Assembly: GCA_036250225.1 (NCBI GenBank)
Contig: JAPZLL010000052.1
Span: 62,001-126,000 of the forward strand
Direction: 5' to 3'
DNA length: 64,000 nucleotides
From: Cercophora sp. LCS_1
Lineage: Eukaryota; Ascomycota; Sordariomycetes; Sordariales; Lasiosphaeriaceae
Positions 48,062 to 59,252 of this stretch are shown piece after piece. A program made the translations under genes and the position numbers. Each line of letters starts with the position of its first letter. The first letter of the stretch is position 1. The notes beneath the pieces are model-generated. The model did no database searches and had not been told where the DNA came from. It saw nothing but the letters and a program-made list of their open reading frames with translations.

Positions 48062-51000
48062 ATGTCACCCAGCAACTCACAGGCCGGCCTCAAGAACTTC
48101 ACTGCTCTCGAGCTCGAGTTCTCTTCATCCGCCGCCGACGCCGACGCCGCCGCCGCCCTTGCTCAATCTGAAGCCGCCGCCCTCCAAGCTCTCAAGCTGG
48201 ATTCTTCAAATGAGGTTCTGGGCAGCATCACAGCTGCCCACGACCTAGTCGATGCCTCGCACTTTGGTGACTTTCAGTTCCCATACCAGAATTCCTTGGG
48301 CGACTCTCCCATGCACGGCCTATCCGCTGGCTTTGACGACCATGGGCAGGACCCGTTCGGGACCAACGAGGGCACGTCGATCACAGCTATTCCTGATCGC
48401 CAGAACTCGGTAACTTCGATCACAGTTCAGACTACGGGGTATGCCGGCGGCCGGAGACAGTCGAGTATGGATGGATCTGACGAGGGGACACCCGAGAGCA
48501 ACCAAAACGGCGGCAACTCTTTGGAGGAGCCAATGTCGGATGAGTTTGGACTCGCAAGGGGCCCAATAGATGGAACTGATCTGGGTGGGAAATTGAAAGG
48601 GGATAAAGCTGACCATACTCCCGCGTGGAGTGAACTTAAGACCAAAGCAGGCAAGGAACGGAAGCGCCTCCCCTTGGCTTGCATCGCGTGCCGCCGCAAG
48701 AAAATACGTTGCTCCGGTGAGAAGCCGGCGTGTAAACACTGCCTGAGGTCTCGCATACCATGCGTGTACAAGGTCACAGCTCGCAAGGCAGCGCCGAGGA
48801 CCGACTACATGGCCATGTTGGACAAGCGATTAAAACGGATGGAAGAGCGTATCATCAAGATTGTTCCACGATCCGAGCAGGATGCTCTTTCGTCATCTGT
48901 GACCCGGGCCGTGGTCAAGCCTGCCATCCCGGGGACCCTTACCGCGGGTAAGTCGGCCGCGAAGAAACGTGGCGCCGACGAGGCATTCGGACCCGACCTG
49001 GAGCACTGGGCTCGAGCCCCACCGAAATCTAAGCTGGAGGGACCGAACAGGCCGTCAACGATTCTGGTACAGGAGGCGGAGGAGAGTAAGCTGTTGCTGG
49101 AGGGTGGGGATGCCCTTCCGTCAAAAGAAATTCAGGAGCATCTGGCTGAGGTGTTCTTTGAGAATATTTATGGCCAGGCATACCACATACTTCACAAGCC
49201 CAGTTTTATGAGGAAGCTTAAGTGCGACTCCCCGGGCTCTCTCTCCGGTTTATTTGCTGATCACAGTGTTTAGAGCTGGCGCGCTGCCACCCGTTCTCGT
49301 GCTTTCCGTCTGTGCGATCGCAGCACGCTTCTCCAACCATCCCAAGCTCAACACGAACCCCAACTTTCTTCGAGGGGAAGAGTGGGCCTCTGCCGCACGG
49401 GATATCCTGACCAAACGATACGAATGGCCCAACATCACCATCCTGACATGCCTCTTGATCCTAGGCTTGCACGAGTTCGGAACTTGCCATGGCGGCCGCA
49501 GCTGGTCGCTAGGTGGCCAAGCCATCCGAATGGCATTTGCACTTCAACTCCACAAAGATCTCGAGCACGACCCCCTGAGGTTGGCTGGGAAGACGCAACT
49601 CAGTTTTATCGACCGGGAAATCCGGAGGCGAACAATGTGGGCCTGCTTCCTGATGGATCGCTTCAACTCGTCAGGAACGGATCGCCCGACTTTCATCAGG
49701 GAAGAGACGCTGAAAATTCCGCTGCCAATCAAGGAGAAGAACTTCCAATACGATATGCCAGGCCCTACCGAAACCCTCAGCGGCGAGGTCACCGAGCCTC
49801 TGACCGAAGGACAAGCCTCCGAGGCGAGAGACAACATGGGTGTTGCAGCCTGGATGATCAAAGCGATTGCTCTCTGGGGTCGCGTTATTGGGTATCTCAA
49901 CCAAGGTGGGAAAGAACTCGATCCGCACCCAATGTGGAGCCCAGATTCGCAGTATTCAAAGCTTGTGAAGCAAACCGACGACATTCTCACCGAACTCCCG
50001 CAATCCCTAACGTACACTCCTGAGAACCTCCACCTGCACGAGACAGACAATATGGCCAACCAGTTCCTATTCCTCCACATCTCCATCCAGCAAAACATCT
50101 TATTCATGAACAGGTTTGCGGTGTCCTCACCCACCGGCCACTCTCACCAGGACATTCCAAAATCGTTTATCACCAAAGCTGGAGCCAAAGCCTTTGCCGC
50201 AGCGAATCGCGTTTCGGAGCTACTTAAGGATGCCGAGTCTCACTTTATAACCGCCCCGTTTACCGGGTATTGCGCGTTTTTGTCGAGTACGGTGCATATC
50301 TTCGGCATATTTTCTGGGAACCCAACCATGGAGGCTACCTCGAAGCGGAACTTGGCCACTAATGTAAAGTACTTATCCAAGATGAAGCGCTATTGGGGTA
50401 TGTTTCATTGGATGTCCGAAAACCTCCGAGACCAGTATCGCACCTGCGCAGACGCGGCTAGACAAGGCACGCCCGCCAACGAAAGCGCCGCATCCTCGAT
50501 ATTCCAGTATGGCGACTGGTTTGACCGATATCCTCATGGTGTGTCGCAGTCTGACTTCCTTGATCCCGCTGCATACAAGAAGAAGGAGAAGGGCGACGAT
50601 GCAGTCCTCGAGCAGAAGCCTGAGTTACACACAGTGGAGGAATTCTTCACCACGCTCTCGCCACGCAGCGCTGAGCATGCCGTTCCCAATGGAATTGTCC
50701 GACCGGGTCAGCCGCAGCAACTCAAGCGCAAGTCGATTGTCCGGAAAGCCAGCACCAGCATGTCCCAGGCGAGCGACAGAGGGTTAGATCCCCTACAAAC
50801 AGACTTTGGGCATCATCACGGTGCCACGGCGGAGCAAATTCACGCCGCAAGATTACACCAACGCTCGTTCTCAGGTGCCGCGAACGGAGGGCTTGGGCAA
50901 ACGAGCGGGCCAGCGGGATTCAGCCCCCTGACCATCCCACACTCGGCCAACGCGGCCGCGTATCATGCCTTGTCGCCCGTATCGCCTGTAGCCGTCTCCC

Positions 51001-51428
51001 ACCTTTCTCACCACCACCATCATGCGGGCTCATTCTTCCCCCCAGATCCCTTTACGATGCCGCTCGGCTCGGCCCACGGTATGAGCCAGCTGGATCGGCA
51101 GCTTGTCTTTGGTGCCTATGGGAACGGCGTCGACCCCGGACTGAGTTCGCTGGCCGGCTGGCCACAAGACAACGGTGAAAGCAGCCGCGAAGGCGAGCGC
51201 GGCGGCCGTGGTCACGGCCGTGGTCACGCTCACACCCACGGACATGGGCATGGCGGTCCAACCGAGGCTGCGCTACACGCCGCGTTCAGCAACGAGCCAA
51301 GTTCGGCTTGGTTCATGCCGTTCAACATGGAGCCACCAGAGATCGGGGCCGACATGGGGGTTGGGGTAGGGAATATGGATGGATTCGCTAATATGTTTGG
51401 AGGAGGGATGCATCACGGTGGACACTAG
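48062..51428 (+). CDS. Zn(II)2Cys6 transcription factor
   Basis: Two exons: 48062-49221 and 49274-51428, with a 52-nt intron (49222-49273, GTGCGA...TTTAG). The product is 1,104 aa. The DNA-binding domain has six cysteines at 207, 210, 217, 224, 227 and 234 (C-x2-C-x6-C-x6-C-x2-C-x6-C), flanked by ERKRLPLACIACRRKK and a basic linker with a short coiled segment (DYMAMLDKRLKRMEERI). A fungal-specific middle homology domain follows (FMRKLKAGALPPVLVLSVCA, made across the intron; HEFGTCHGGRSWSLGGQAIR; REIRRRTMWACFLMDRFNSS). The C-terminus is low complexity with His and Gly/His repeats. A nuclear regulator is certain at family level. I do not recognise the specific pathway, and the linker is unlike GAL4-type sugar regulators that I know. 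Confidence 0.9.
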
Positions 51429-52134
51429 GAGCCAGAGAGTTGCGGGAGCTACGACACGCCAACACAGCGGAAGGATGGGACGATTGGAGATGGTGTAAGC
51501 AATATCACGATGTGTTATCAAAGCCGGGCGCTGGGTGCAGGGGTAGGCATTTTGTGTTGGATTTCTCTTTCGGTGGCGAGCGAAAGAATCGGCGTACGAA
51601 TAACTACTGGGAACTTTGCTGGGTCATTGGGTTGGTTGGATTTTATGTGCAATATGCGGCGCAAATGAGGGGATATAGCAAGGACTTCCGTTTGTTGAGC
51701 ACCAGGGGGAAAGGAAAGACGGGAGGCTGGTTGTGGTTGTGTGGCTGTTCGGATCGTGGCGTGGATGACTCGAGTGTGTGTTCTAGCTTTGTGTGCGCAT
51801 TTGTGCGTCTGTCTGTGTGTATGTGTGCGCTGTGCGAATGACCGAGAATCAAAGTTCGAGTTCGAGATCACATCAGACTGCCAAGGAGGGATACAATGAG
51901 CATTTGAAGAGGGAAAATTACCCCTGGATTTGGACACAGGGAAGGGCTTGCATCGAGTTCGGCCAGGGTTAGGGTTATCTTCTTCCAGAATCTACCCCTT
52001 TTGAGCGCGACCCCAACGAAAACAAACAGTGCAGGATGTGTTGAATTTAAATGTGCCTTTTGATATCCCGTCCGCCGAAAGTATAAACAAGCAACAAGCG
52101 CCTTAGGTGACAAGCGTACCTCCCGGAAAAGCAA
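51429..52134. other. Convergent intergenic region, TF and KRI1
   Basis: 3' flanks of two convergent genes. It includes a single TTAGGGTT telobox-like octamer near 51968-51975. No gene seen. Confidence 0.65.
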
Positions 52135-54180
52135 TCAAGTGTCGGCCTCAACCTCGGCAGTCTTTGCCTTCTTCGACCTCTTCCGCTTCTTCTTCCTCTC
52201 ACCCTCAACAATTCCATCAACTGCTTGCTTCTCCTTCTTGTCTTCGCCCTTTTGGCTCCGTTCCCTGTGGGGCTTGACGGCATTGGCGCCCCGGGCGACG
52301 CTCTCCTCCTTGCCTTCAAGCAGCTTCTCAAAGCCAAAGGTTGGCCCAGTGTGCTCGTACTCGCGACCAAAATTCTCGCGACGCCATTGGCGAAGACGTG
52401 CCTTCTTGCCGAGCTTCTTCTTGTCCTTTCGCTTCTTTTCTTCGTCACGGAAGGTTGCGAGCTTCTTGAGGCCGGCAAACTCGTTGAGAGCAGCGTCAGA
52501 GGGCGCAAGGAGAATATCACGCGCGGTGAGACCGAATGTGTTGGGCGAGGTCTCACGGTAGCGGAAGCCACCTGTTTGCTTCTTGGATGAAGAAGCAAGG
52601 ACGCGAGGGTTGTCGATTTCCATTTGGGCATCGACAATGGCCTCAATCTGGGCAAGCTGCTCGCGTGCTTGGCGCTTGGCGGCAATCTTCTCCTTCTTGA
52701 GATCCTTGGTGGTCTTGCGCTTCTTTTTAGAGGGCTGTTCTGAGTCCGAGTCCGAGTCCTCTGCCGCTGCGTCAGGTGCATGTTGCTCGTCGTCGGTGAG
52801 ACTAATGGCGGGGACCTCGTCGTCTTCAAAGTCAGGGACGAGATCCTTGATGTCGATATCGTCGTCCCAGGTGGGCTTTTTGGCCTTCTTTTTCTTCGAG
52901 TCAGTTTTGCCCTCATCCTCATCCTCATCCTCGGCAATTTCAGGGGCGGTGAACTCTTCGTCTTCATCGGCGTAGTATTCGTCATCAAAGCGCTTCTTCA
53001 TCTCTTCTTCCCACCTCTCGTCGGACCAGTCCTCGGCAAGGAATTTGGCCCAGTCTTTTTGGTTGATGGCTTTCCCGGACAAACCAGCGGCCTGTTTGAT
53101 CTTGGCGACCTTTTCGGCAGCCTCGTCAATCTTGAGACGACGGAGACGAGCGCGCTCCTCTTCACGCTCCTTCTTCTCGGCCTCTTTCTTTTCCTTCTCG
53201 AGTTGTCTTTGACGTTTGCGCCCGGTCAGCTCCTCCTTCCTGACCGACTTGCTTGCAGCCATGTTTCTGGAGTATGTCTTGAGAATCTCGTTGCTCTTAG
53301 TGGGATCCTCAAACCGGATGTTGTACGCATGCTCGATCTCGTCGGCCATGTCGACCTCATCATCTTCGCCGTCGTCAGACTCGAAAGCTTGCCACTTTGA
53401 GCCCTCTGGTGGTGCCCAGGCCTTGGAGGCCATGAACTTGTTGAGGAACTCATCGGGGTTCTTGTCGGCATTAGCGACGTCGAGCTCGCTGATTTTAACA
53501 GCTGCTGCTCTGGACGGATGAATACCGTTCTCAACGGGCTTTTCCTCCGCTTGCTTCTTGACCGGCTTGAGGAAGGCATCGTCATCGCTCCACTCCTCGT
53601 CCTCAGCATCTGCAGCGGCGTGGAATTCGGACACAATCGTCTTCTTCAGCTCGGCTTGTTCCTGGGCATACGTCTTGGGCTTGTTGTCGTCGGCGTCTTC
53701 ATCCGCGCCGACGTCGCCAGCAAGATAGCGCTCGCGATGATAGTCTCGCAGAAACATGGGCTTCTCCTTTTTTGCCACCGGCAAGTCTTTCTCGGGGTCA
53801 AATGGCTTATAAAAGACGGCATCCTTGTCGTAAATCCTGGGGTCCTTGTTCTTAATGGCTTGGAGGGTCGCAGAGATTTCGGCTTCCAGGTCTTCAGTAA
53901 CGAGCATGGCCTCGTCGTCCTCTGACTCGTCATCGGAAGAGGATTCCGACTCCTCAACATCATTGCCATTCTTCCCATATTTCTCTTGAAGTCGGTGGAG
54001 CTCCTCGCGCTTCTTGTTGTGCTCGAAACGGCGGGCATATTCCTCGTTGATTTTCAGTGACGGGGTGAGCGTCGCACCGCCATCGTCCTGATCGTCGTCG
54101 CTGGAGCTCGACTCGGAATCGTCGAACAGCGCCTTTTTGGAAATTGGCTTGTCGCCGGATTTTGGAAAATTGGAAGACAT
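52135..54180 (-). CDS. KRI1: Kri1 ribosome-biogenesis factor
   Basis: Single-exon gene of 681 aa. It is highly charged throughout, with many acidic Ser/Asp/Glu runs and a lysine-rich C-terminus. Recognisable blocks are MLVTEDLEAEISATLQAIKN with DPRIYD and VFYKPFDPEKD after it, then FLRDYHRERYLAGDVG. The Kri1 C-terminal domain at about residues 550-630 contains GGFRYRETSPNTFGLTARDI and KKARLRQWRRENFGREYEH. In yeast Kri1 is an essential nucleolar protein that binds Krr1 and is needed for 40S subunit assembly. The tail (KKKRKRSKKAK) is a likely nucleolar signal. It is divergent from the Rab5-type gene, with 393 bp between starts. Confidence 0.93.
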   Translation of the reverse strand: MSSNFPKSGDKPISKKALFDDSESSSSDDDQDDGGATLTPSLKINEEYARRFEHNKKREELHRLQEKYGKNGNDVEESESSSDDESEDDEAMLVTEDLEAEISATLQAIKNKDPRIYDKDAVFYKPFDPEKDLPVAKKEKPMFLRDYHRERYLAGDVGADEDADDNKPKTYAQEQAELKKTIVSEFHAAADAEDEEWSDDDAFLKPVKKQAEEKPVENGIHPSRAAAVKISELDVANADKNPDEFLNKFMASKAWAPPEGSKWQAFESDDGEDDEVDMADEIEHAYNIRFEDPTKSNEILKTYSRNMAASKSVRKEELTGRKRQRQLEKEKKEAEKKEREEERARLRRLKIDEAAEKVAKIKQAAGLSGKAINQKDWAKFLAEDWSDERWEEEMKKRFDDEYYADEDEEFTAPEIAEDEDEDEGKTDSKKKKAKKPTWDDDIDIKDLVPDFEDDEVPAISLTDDEQHAPDAAAEDSDSDSEQPSKKKRKTTKDLKKEKIAAKRQAREQLAQIEAIVDAQMEIDNPRVLASSSKKQTGGFRYRETSPNTFGLTARDILLAPSDAALNEFAGLKKLATFRDEEKKRKDKKKLGKKARLRQWRRENFGREYEHTGPTFGFEKLLEGKEESVARGANAVKPHRERSQKGEDKKEKQAVDGIVEGERKKKRKRSKKAKTAEVEADT

Positions 54181-54573
54181 GTTGCTGCTTGGTCTTTGCT
54201 AAATTGTGATCTGGGACTGGGAAAGCTACGAGCAAAAAAGTGAACGGAGCAGCAACCCAACTTTTTAGTGGGCCTTTTACAATCACTGCAGGAGCCCCAC
54301 CGCCATCCAGGATAACATATGGCACGTGCGCTCCTGGCGCTAATGCGCCGCTTTCGTCTAGGAAAGGCCGGGACGGTCTGCCTGTTGCTCGTCGCCTATC
54401 GATCGCTATCACCAGAGCTGCGTCACGAACTTACATCACCACTGAACCACACCACCACCCCACATCTCGAATCAACGAAAGAGGGCTATCCCCCACGCCT
54501 ACCACCATCTCCGAAGACTAGCTTGATATCGGCCGTTTTACAAGTCTTTCCTTTCGATACAAACGATTCCACC
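54181..54573. other. Divergent promoter region, KRI1 and Rab5-type genes
   Basis: 393 bp between two head-to-head start codons. No further gene seen; no strongly recognisable element apart from a TATCGAT heptamer near 54395. Confidence 0.65.
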
Positions 54574-55449
54574 ATGGCCGACACAGCCGGCGCTCCACGA
54601 CCCAGTTCCTCGGTCAAGTTGGTAAGGACAGCATGAGCCGGTTAGTAATGTCAGTCGGTGCTAACCTTGCACTATAGGTCCTCCTCGGAGAAGCAGCCGT
54701 GGGAAAGGTATAGAGTGTTTCTTCACTGGTTTTGGTCTATCCTGGCTGTACTCAGCGGCGCTAACTTCGGATCCGGTGCAGTCGTCCCTCGTCCTTCGCT
54801 TCGTAAACGACGACTTCCAAGAGAATAAGGAGCCGACAATAGGCGGTGGGCTTCCACATCCCAGCTGAGGAGATTTTGCAGCATGCTAACATCGTAGGTC
54901 CCAGCCGCCTTCCTCACCCAAAAGTGCAACCTCCCCCAACGAACGATTAAATTCGAGATTTGGGACACAGCAGGCCAGGAACGGTTTGCATCTCTTGCGC
55001 CCATGTACTACCGCAATGCACAGGCCGCCTTGGTAGTCTATGATCTCACAAAGCCCACATCACTCGTCAAAGCGAAGCACTGGGTCGCAGAGTTGCAGCG
55101 GCAGGCTTCGCCCGGGATTGTGATTGCGCTTGTGGGCAACAAGTTGGATCTCACAAATGATGGAGTCGACGAGGCCAACGGCGATGAATCGGGCGATGCC
55201 AGAAAGATCTCGACCGAGGAGGCCAACGCATATGCCGAAGAGGAGAGTCTCCTGTTCTTCGAGACCAGCGCCAAGACCGGCTACAACGTTACCGAGGTCT
55301 TCACGGCAATTGCAAATGCTATTCCAGAGACATCGCTCAAGACCGCCCGAGGTCCTGGTGCCGCCAGTGCGGTCCACCGCTCTGAGGAGCAGAGAGTAAA
55401 TCTCAACGGGCCGCGGGGTCCCAACGCGAAGGAAGGGTGCGCTTGCTGA
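54574..55449 (+). CDS. vps21: Rab5/Vps21-type small GTPase
   Basis: Four exons: 54574-54621, 54678-54707, 54782-54845 and 54905-55449, giving 228 aa. Exon 2 is only 30 nt and encodes VLLGEAAVGK, most of the P loop (GEAAVGKS, residues 20-27). Switch I reads EPTIGAAFLTQ, switch II WDTAGQERFASLAPMYYR, then ALVGNKLDL and ETSAK. The C-terminus NAKEGCAC ends in a CxC motif for double geranylgeranylation. These blocks match Rab5 (yeast Vps21/Ypt52, fission yeast Ypt5), which controls early-endosome fusion and Golgi-to-vacuole sorting. The last acceptor lies after GTCCCAG, not the earlier TAG, because only this keeps the TIGAAF motif. An insertion rich in Asp/Gly follows the NKLDL motif. Confidence 0.94.
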
Positions 55450-56384
55450 GTGCGAGGGTTGCAGATGGGGCTAAGGGCAACTGGGGAAAGCGGCGTCATT
55501 GGACGTTCTGCATTTGCGAAATGGTCGTTTTTTTTTTTTTTTTGGAGTGTTTGGTCAATGGGCAGGCTCATGCGGGAGTAAATAGTTTTGGTGATTCCAT
55601 TTTGTCTGTGCAATTCAACCGAGAGCAACTGTTCCAGCGATTCAACCATTTAAAGCCCACTGCCTGCAACCTGGCTGACAGGAGAAGACATATGCCAGCA
55701 TTTTCGACATGTCGATTCCAGACCTGAGGAACGATGGGCTGGCCATGTTGAAGCAAATGTTGAGACGAGCCAACGGCAAGATGCTGACGCGGCAGCGAGA
55801 TACAAATGCCAAGGCTCCTGGCGCCGTCCGGAGAAGACCTTCGCAGTCAACAATGCATTATTTAGACATAGCAACAGACTGGGGTAGCAATGAGAGAAAT
55901 GTCCAATATTCGTATGATTGGGCGCTTGATTTACAGTGATTGCGATGAGGCAATTCACTCTCAAGTGACTTGTAACCCTAACCCGCTTGTTCCCGGCGGC
56001 GAACCGCGAATCATTGATCGCGGGGCGCATCAGCCACTCCATCACGTGGCGTAGCGTCCCAAATTTTCAGGACCTTTCGCAGCGCGGATGGCGGAGAAAC
56101 GCGACAGCAAACGACAAACTGGAGCACCTGCGTTTCACCAATTTTACAACATTCCTTCCAGCTGCAGAAAGCGCGACTGAAATCCAACTCATCCACCACA
56201 CCAGCGGGTAAAGGAATATCCATAACGGAATATCCAACAGAGCGTCCTTGAATTGAAAACCTCATCCTGCTCGGCACAAGAATCTGATCACCTTGTCAGC
56301 GCCCATGGTTGCCTTCCCCACCCATTCCTCCCGTCGAGCTGCGTGAGAGTCGCTCGTCGGAAGCGAACAACCACATCCTCAAAA
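55450..56384. other. Intergenic, upstream of RING gene
   Basis: 935 bp. It contains a T16 run (55528-55543) in the Rab5 3' flank and a telobox-like AACCCTAACCC near 55974-55984, about 400 bp upstream of the RING gene. No gene seen. Confidence 0.6.
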
Positions 56385-57780
56385 ATGGCTGTCTCCGTTG
56401 CTATTACCGAGGCTCAGGCCGAGTTAATCAGGTTTGTCTCCCACGCGAAAGCATAGAATCAACGGCTGACAACGCGACCTCAAGGTCACTTGCACCGAAA
56501 GATATACCGGCGAAACTACAATGCGGAAACTGCAGCAAGCTTGCAGTCAATGCATTTCGTTTGCCGTGTTGTGGAACGGCCATCTGCGAAGACTGCCGAA
56601 CTACCCTTCCAACATCGTGCCCCGTTTGCGAACACTCGCCTGTGACGCCCGACGGCTGCGATCCGCATAAGTCTCTCAGAACAACCATCAGAGTTTTCCT
56701 CAGGACAGAAGAAAAGAAGCGCGAGGCGAACCAGCCGAAGAACACCCCACCCGTCACGCCGATTGAAGCTCAGCCACAGCCACTTGTGGCCACCCGGGTC
56801 ACAGTGGAAGTTGAACCTGCTGTAAAGGCGGATGATTCTACCGAGGCGGAGCAGTCGAAGGCAGAGGACATAGAGCCCGAATCTAAGGTTGGGGAAGATA
56901 GCGGTGATGGGCAAGAGGAGAACAGGACTGCTGAAGGCGATGAAGGTGACGGTGCGCAGCAGGTAAGATTATCGATGGGCTTTTTGCACCACGTTGTCTA
57001 ACCCTATAACAGGAGCAGGAAATTCCCATCAAGGAAGCTGCTGATGAAGCCAATGGCGAGAATGCCCCCGAAGGTGGTGACGAAAACGCTGCTGGAGAGG
57101 AGAATGCCGAAAATCAGGAGGAGGAAGCGGGCAACGGAGAGCAGAAAATGGGCTTCCCTAATGCCGATGGATTCCAGAACATAAACGGCAATTTCCCCAA
57201 CATGGGCTTCGGCGGCGGATTCGACCAGATGCAGATGATGATGGCAATGCAAAATGGAATGATGCCAAACGGCTTTAACTTTCCGATGATGGGTTTGTTG
57301 CCAAAATCCACCCACCAGCATCAGCGTAGACTAACACGGTTGCAGGCATGCCGGGCATGAACATGGACCCAATGATGCAAATGTACATGAACGGGGGGTT
57401 TCCGGGAATGGGCATGAACGGCATGAACATGAATGCGATGGGAATGGGAGGGTACGGCGGAGATGATGCCGCAGCAGCGAATAACTGGAACAACGGACAG
57501 CAATCATGGAATGTCGGCCAAGATAATTTCAATCATCCAAATGCTGCTTCTGGCATGTTGGGCAATGGCGGTGATTACGGTCAACCTGGTTCTTTTAACT
57601 CAGCAGGGTACAATCAAGGTAACTATGGCCACCATCATGGCAACGGACAGTACAATGACTACCGCCGGGGCTATGGCTTCCGCGGTAGAGGTCGCGGTCG
57701 TGGCTATTATAACGGCTATGGGCGCGGAGGCTACTATCAAAACCAAGGATACGGAGGCGGCAACTACCAGGATCAGAACT

Positions 57781-57811
<31 letters not shown>

Positions 57812-59252
57812 TTCCCAAGGTGGCAGTGTCACCCAAAGCCAGCAAGGCAACGGCAACTATCCCGGATCTGAAACTGGCTCGGGCGTCGATGAGTTTGGCC
57901 GTTCGCTTCGTCCCGATGCAGCCAAAGACGGTGAAGCAACTGGTGGTGATACCGAGACAAATGTCCCCCAAGCGGATGGCGCCGAAGATAGCAACGGCAA
58001 CCAGGATGGTGGTCCCCTGCAAGACGGAACCGGATCTGTCGTCGCCACCGGCGACGGAGCCGATGCCCCTCCCCCAGATGTCCCAATCAACGCACCCAAA
58101 GGCCCCAAGGCTATGATGCAAGGTCTCCCCAATACGAGCATCAAACATCTGCAAGCTCGGGGTTGGGTTGATGATGGTGGCAAGCCGGTCACGCCAACCA
58201 CTGCTGGTGGAACCGGGGGCTTCCCCTCACCTGGTGTAGATGAACAGCAGTCTAGGTCACGATCGAGATCCCGGGGCTGGGGCGGAGATCGGGTCAGAGA
58301 GAGGGACTATGACTACGACCGTCGCGACGAGGGCAGCTATGGCAGGGAAAAGCGCAGGGACAGAGAAAGGGACAGGGATGAGTCAAGGAGCAGGAGTCGC
58401 AGTCGCAGCAAGGAGCACCACCGGCGTAGCAGTCGACGCCAGAGATCGTATTCACCGTCCGACGCCGGTGAAAGTGGAGACGAGCATCGGCATGGTCGGC
58501 GGCACAGAAGGAAGCATTCCCAATACGAAGATAAAGAGTTCAAGGGGAAAGAGCGATCGCGATCTGGGAGTCTAGATCCCGAGTCTCGCAGATCCAGTCA
58601 TCGCAGTAGCCGGAAGGACAGAGACTCGGACGGCAAGCGACGCGACCGGGACAGGGAGAAGGACAAGGAGAGGGACAAGGAGTCCAGAAAATCCAGTCAC
58701 CGGTCCTCCCACCGAGACCGGGACTACGAACGATCAGACAGAGATCGAGAGAAGGACCGCGATCGCGAGAGAGACAGAGACAGAGATCGCAAGGACAGGG
58801 GCAAGGATCGCCGCGAGAGAGACAGGGACAGAGACCGTCGACATCGAAGCAACAAGTCCGGGGCCGACATGAGCATGCCCACTGAGGAATTTGGTTCCAA
58901 GGGTAGTCGTGGACTGGGCCTCGAAATCAAGGGGTCCGGGGCTGCTGTGGACTCTAGCCGGCGGAGCTCGCTCGCCTCAACTCCCGTTACGGGTCCGACG
59001 TCGGCAGATGCTCATGCTGCGGAGCGCGCGGCGCGAGATCGGGAGCGCCTTCTTAAGGAGACCCGGCGCATGGCGAGCCTGAACAACCTGGCCGGAGCAA
59101 AGAGAAGCCGCGGTGCTGACGAGCAGGGCGATGACTCCAGAAGGAGTAGTCGCAGAAAGGGGAGAAGGGGTGAAGTGGTCAGTGAGCAGGATGAAGAAGA
59201 GCGGTTGCGGAGGTTGGAGGCCGAGAGGGAGCGGGAGAGGTATCAAAACTGA
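56385..59252 (+). CDS. RING protein with RGG-like and RS-like regions
   Basis: Four exons: 56385-56431, 56485-56962, 57013-57292 and 57346-59252, giving 903 aa. A short N-terminus precedes a RING/U-box-like domain with cysteines at 29, 32, 44, 45, 50, 53, 61 and 64 (CGNC...CCGTAICEDC...CPVC), similar to the RING of Mpe1/RBBP6. Acidic linkers follow, then a Met/Gly/Asn-rich part (about 215-300), a Gly/Arg/Tyr RGG-like part (about 315-350), a polyglutamine stretch, and a long Arg/Ser/Asp-rich RS-like tail. No DWNN domain precedes the RING, so this is not a standard Mpe1. The layout suggests a nuclear RNA-associated protein, possibly an E3 ligase acting in mRNA processing (inference). The RING is seen; the function is not known. 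Confidence 0.85.

Noticed and set aside
49254..49273. Second start for the transcription factor at 49254
   Set aside because: This lies inside the intron; the upstream exon joins at 49274 to restore the conserved FMRKLKAGALPP segment.
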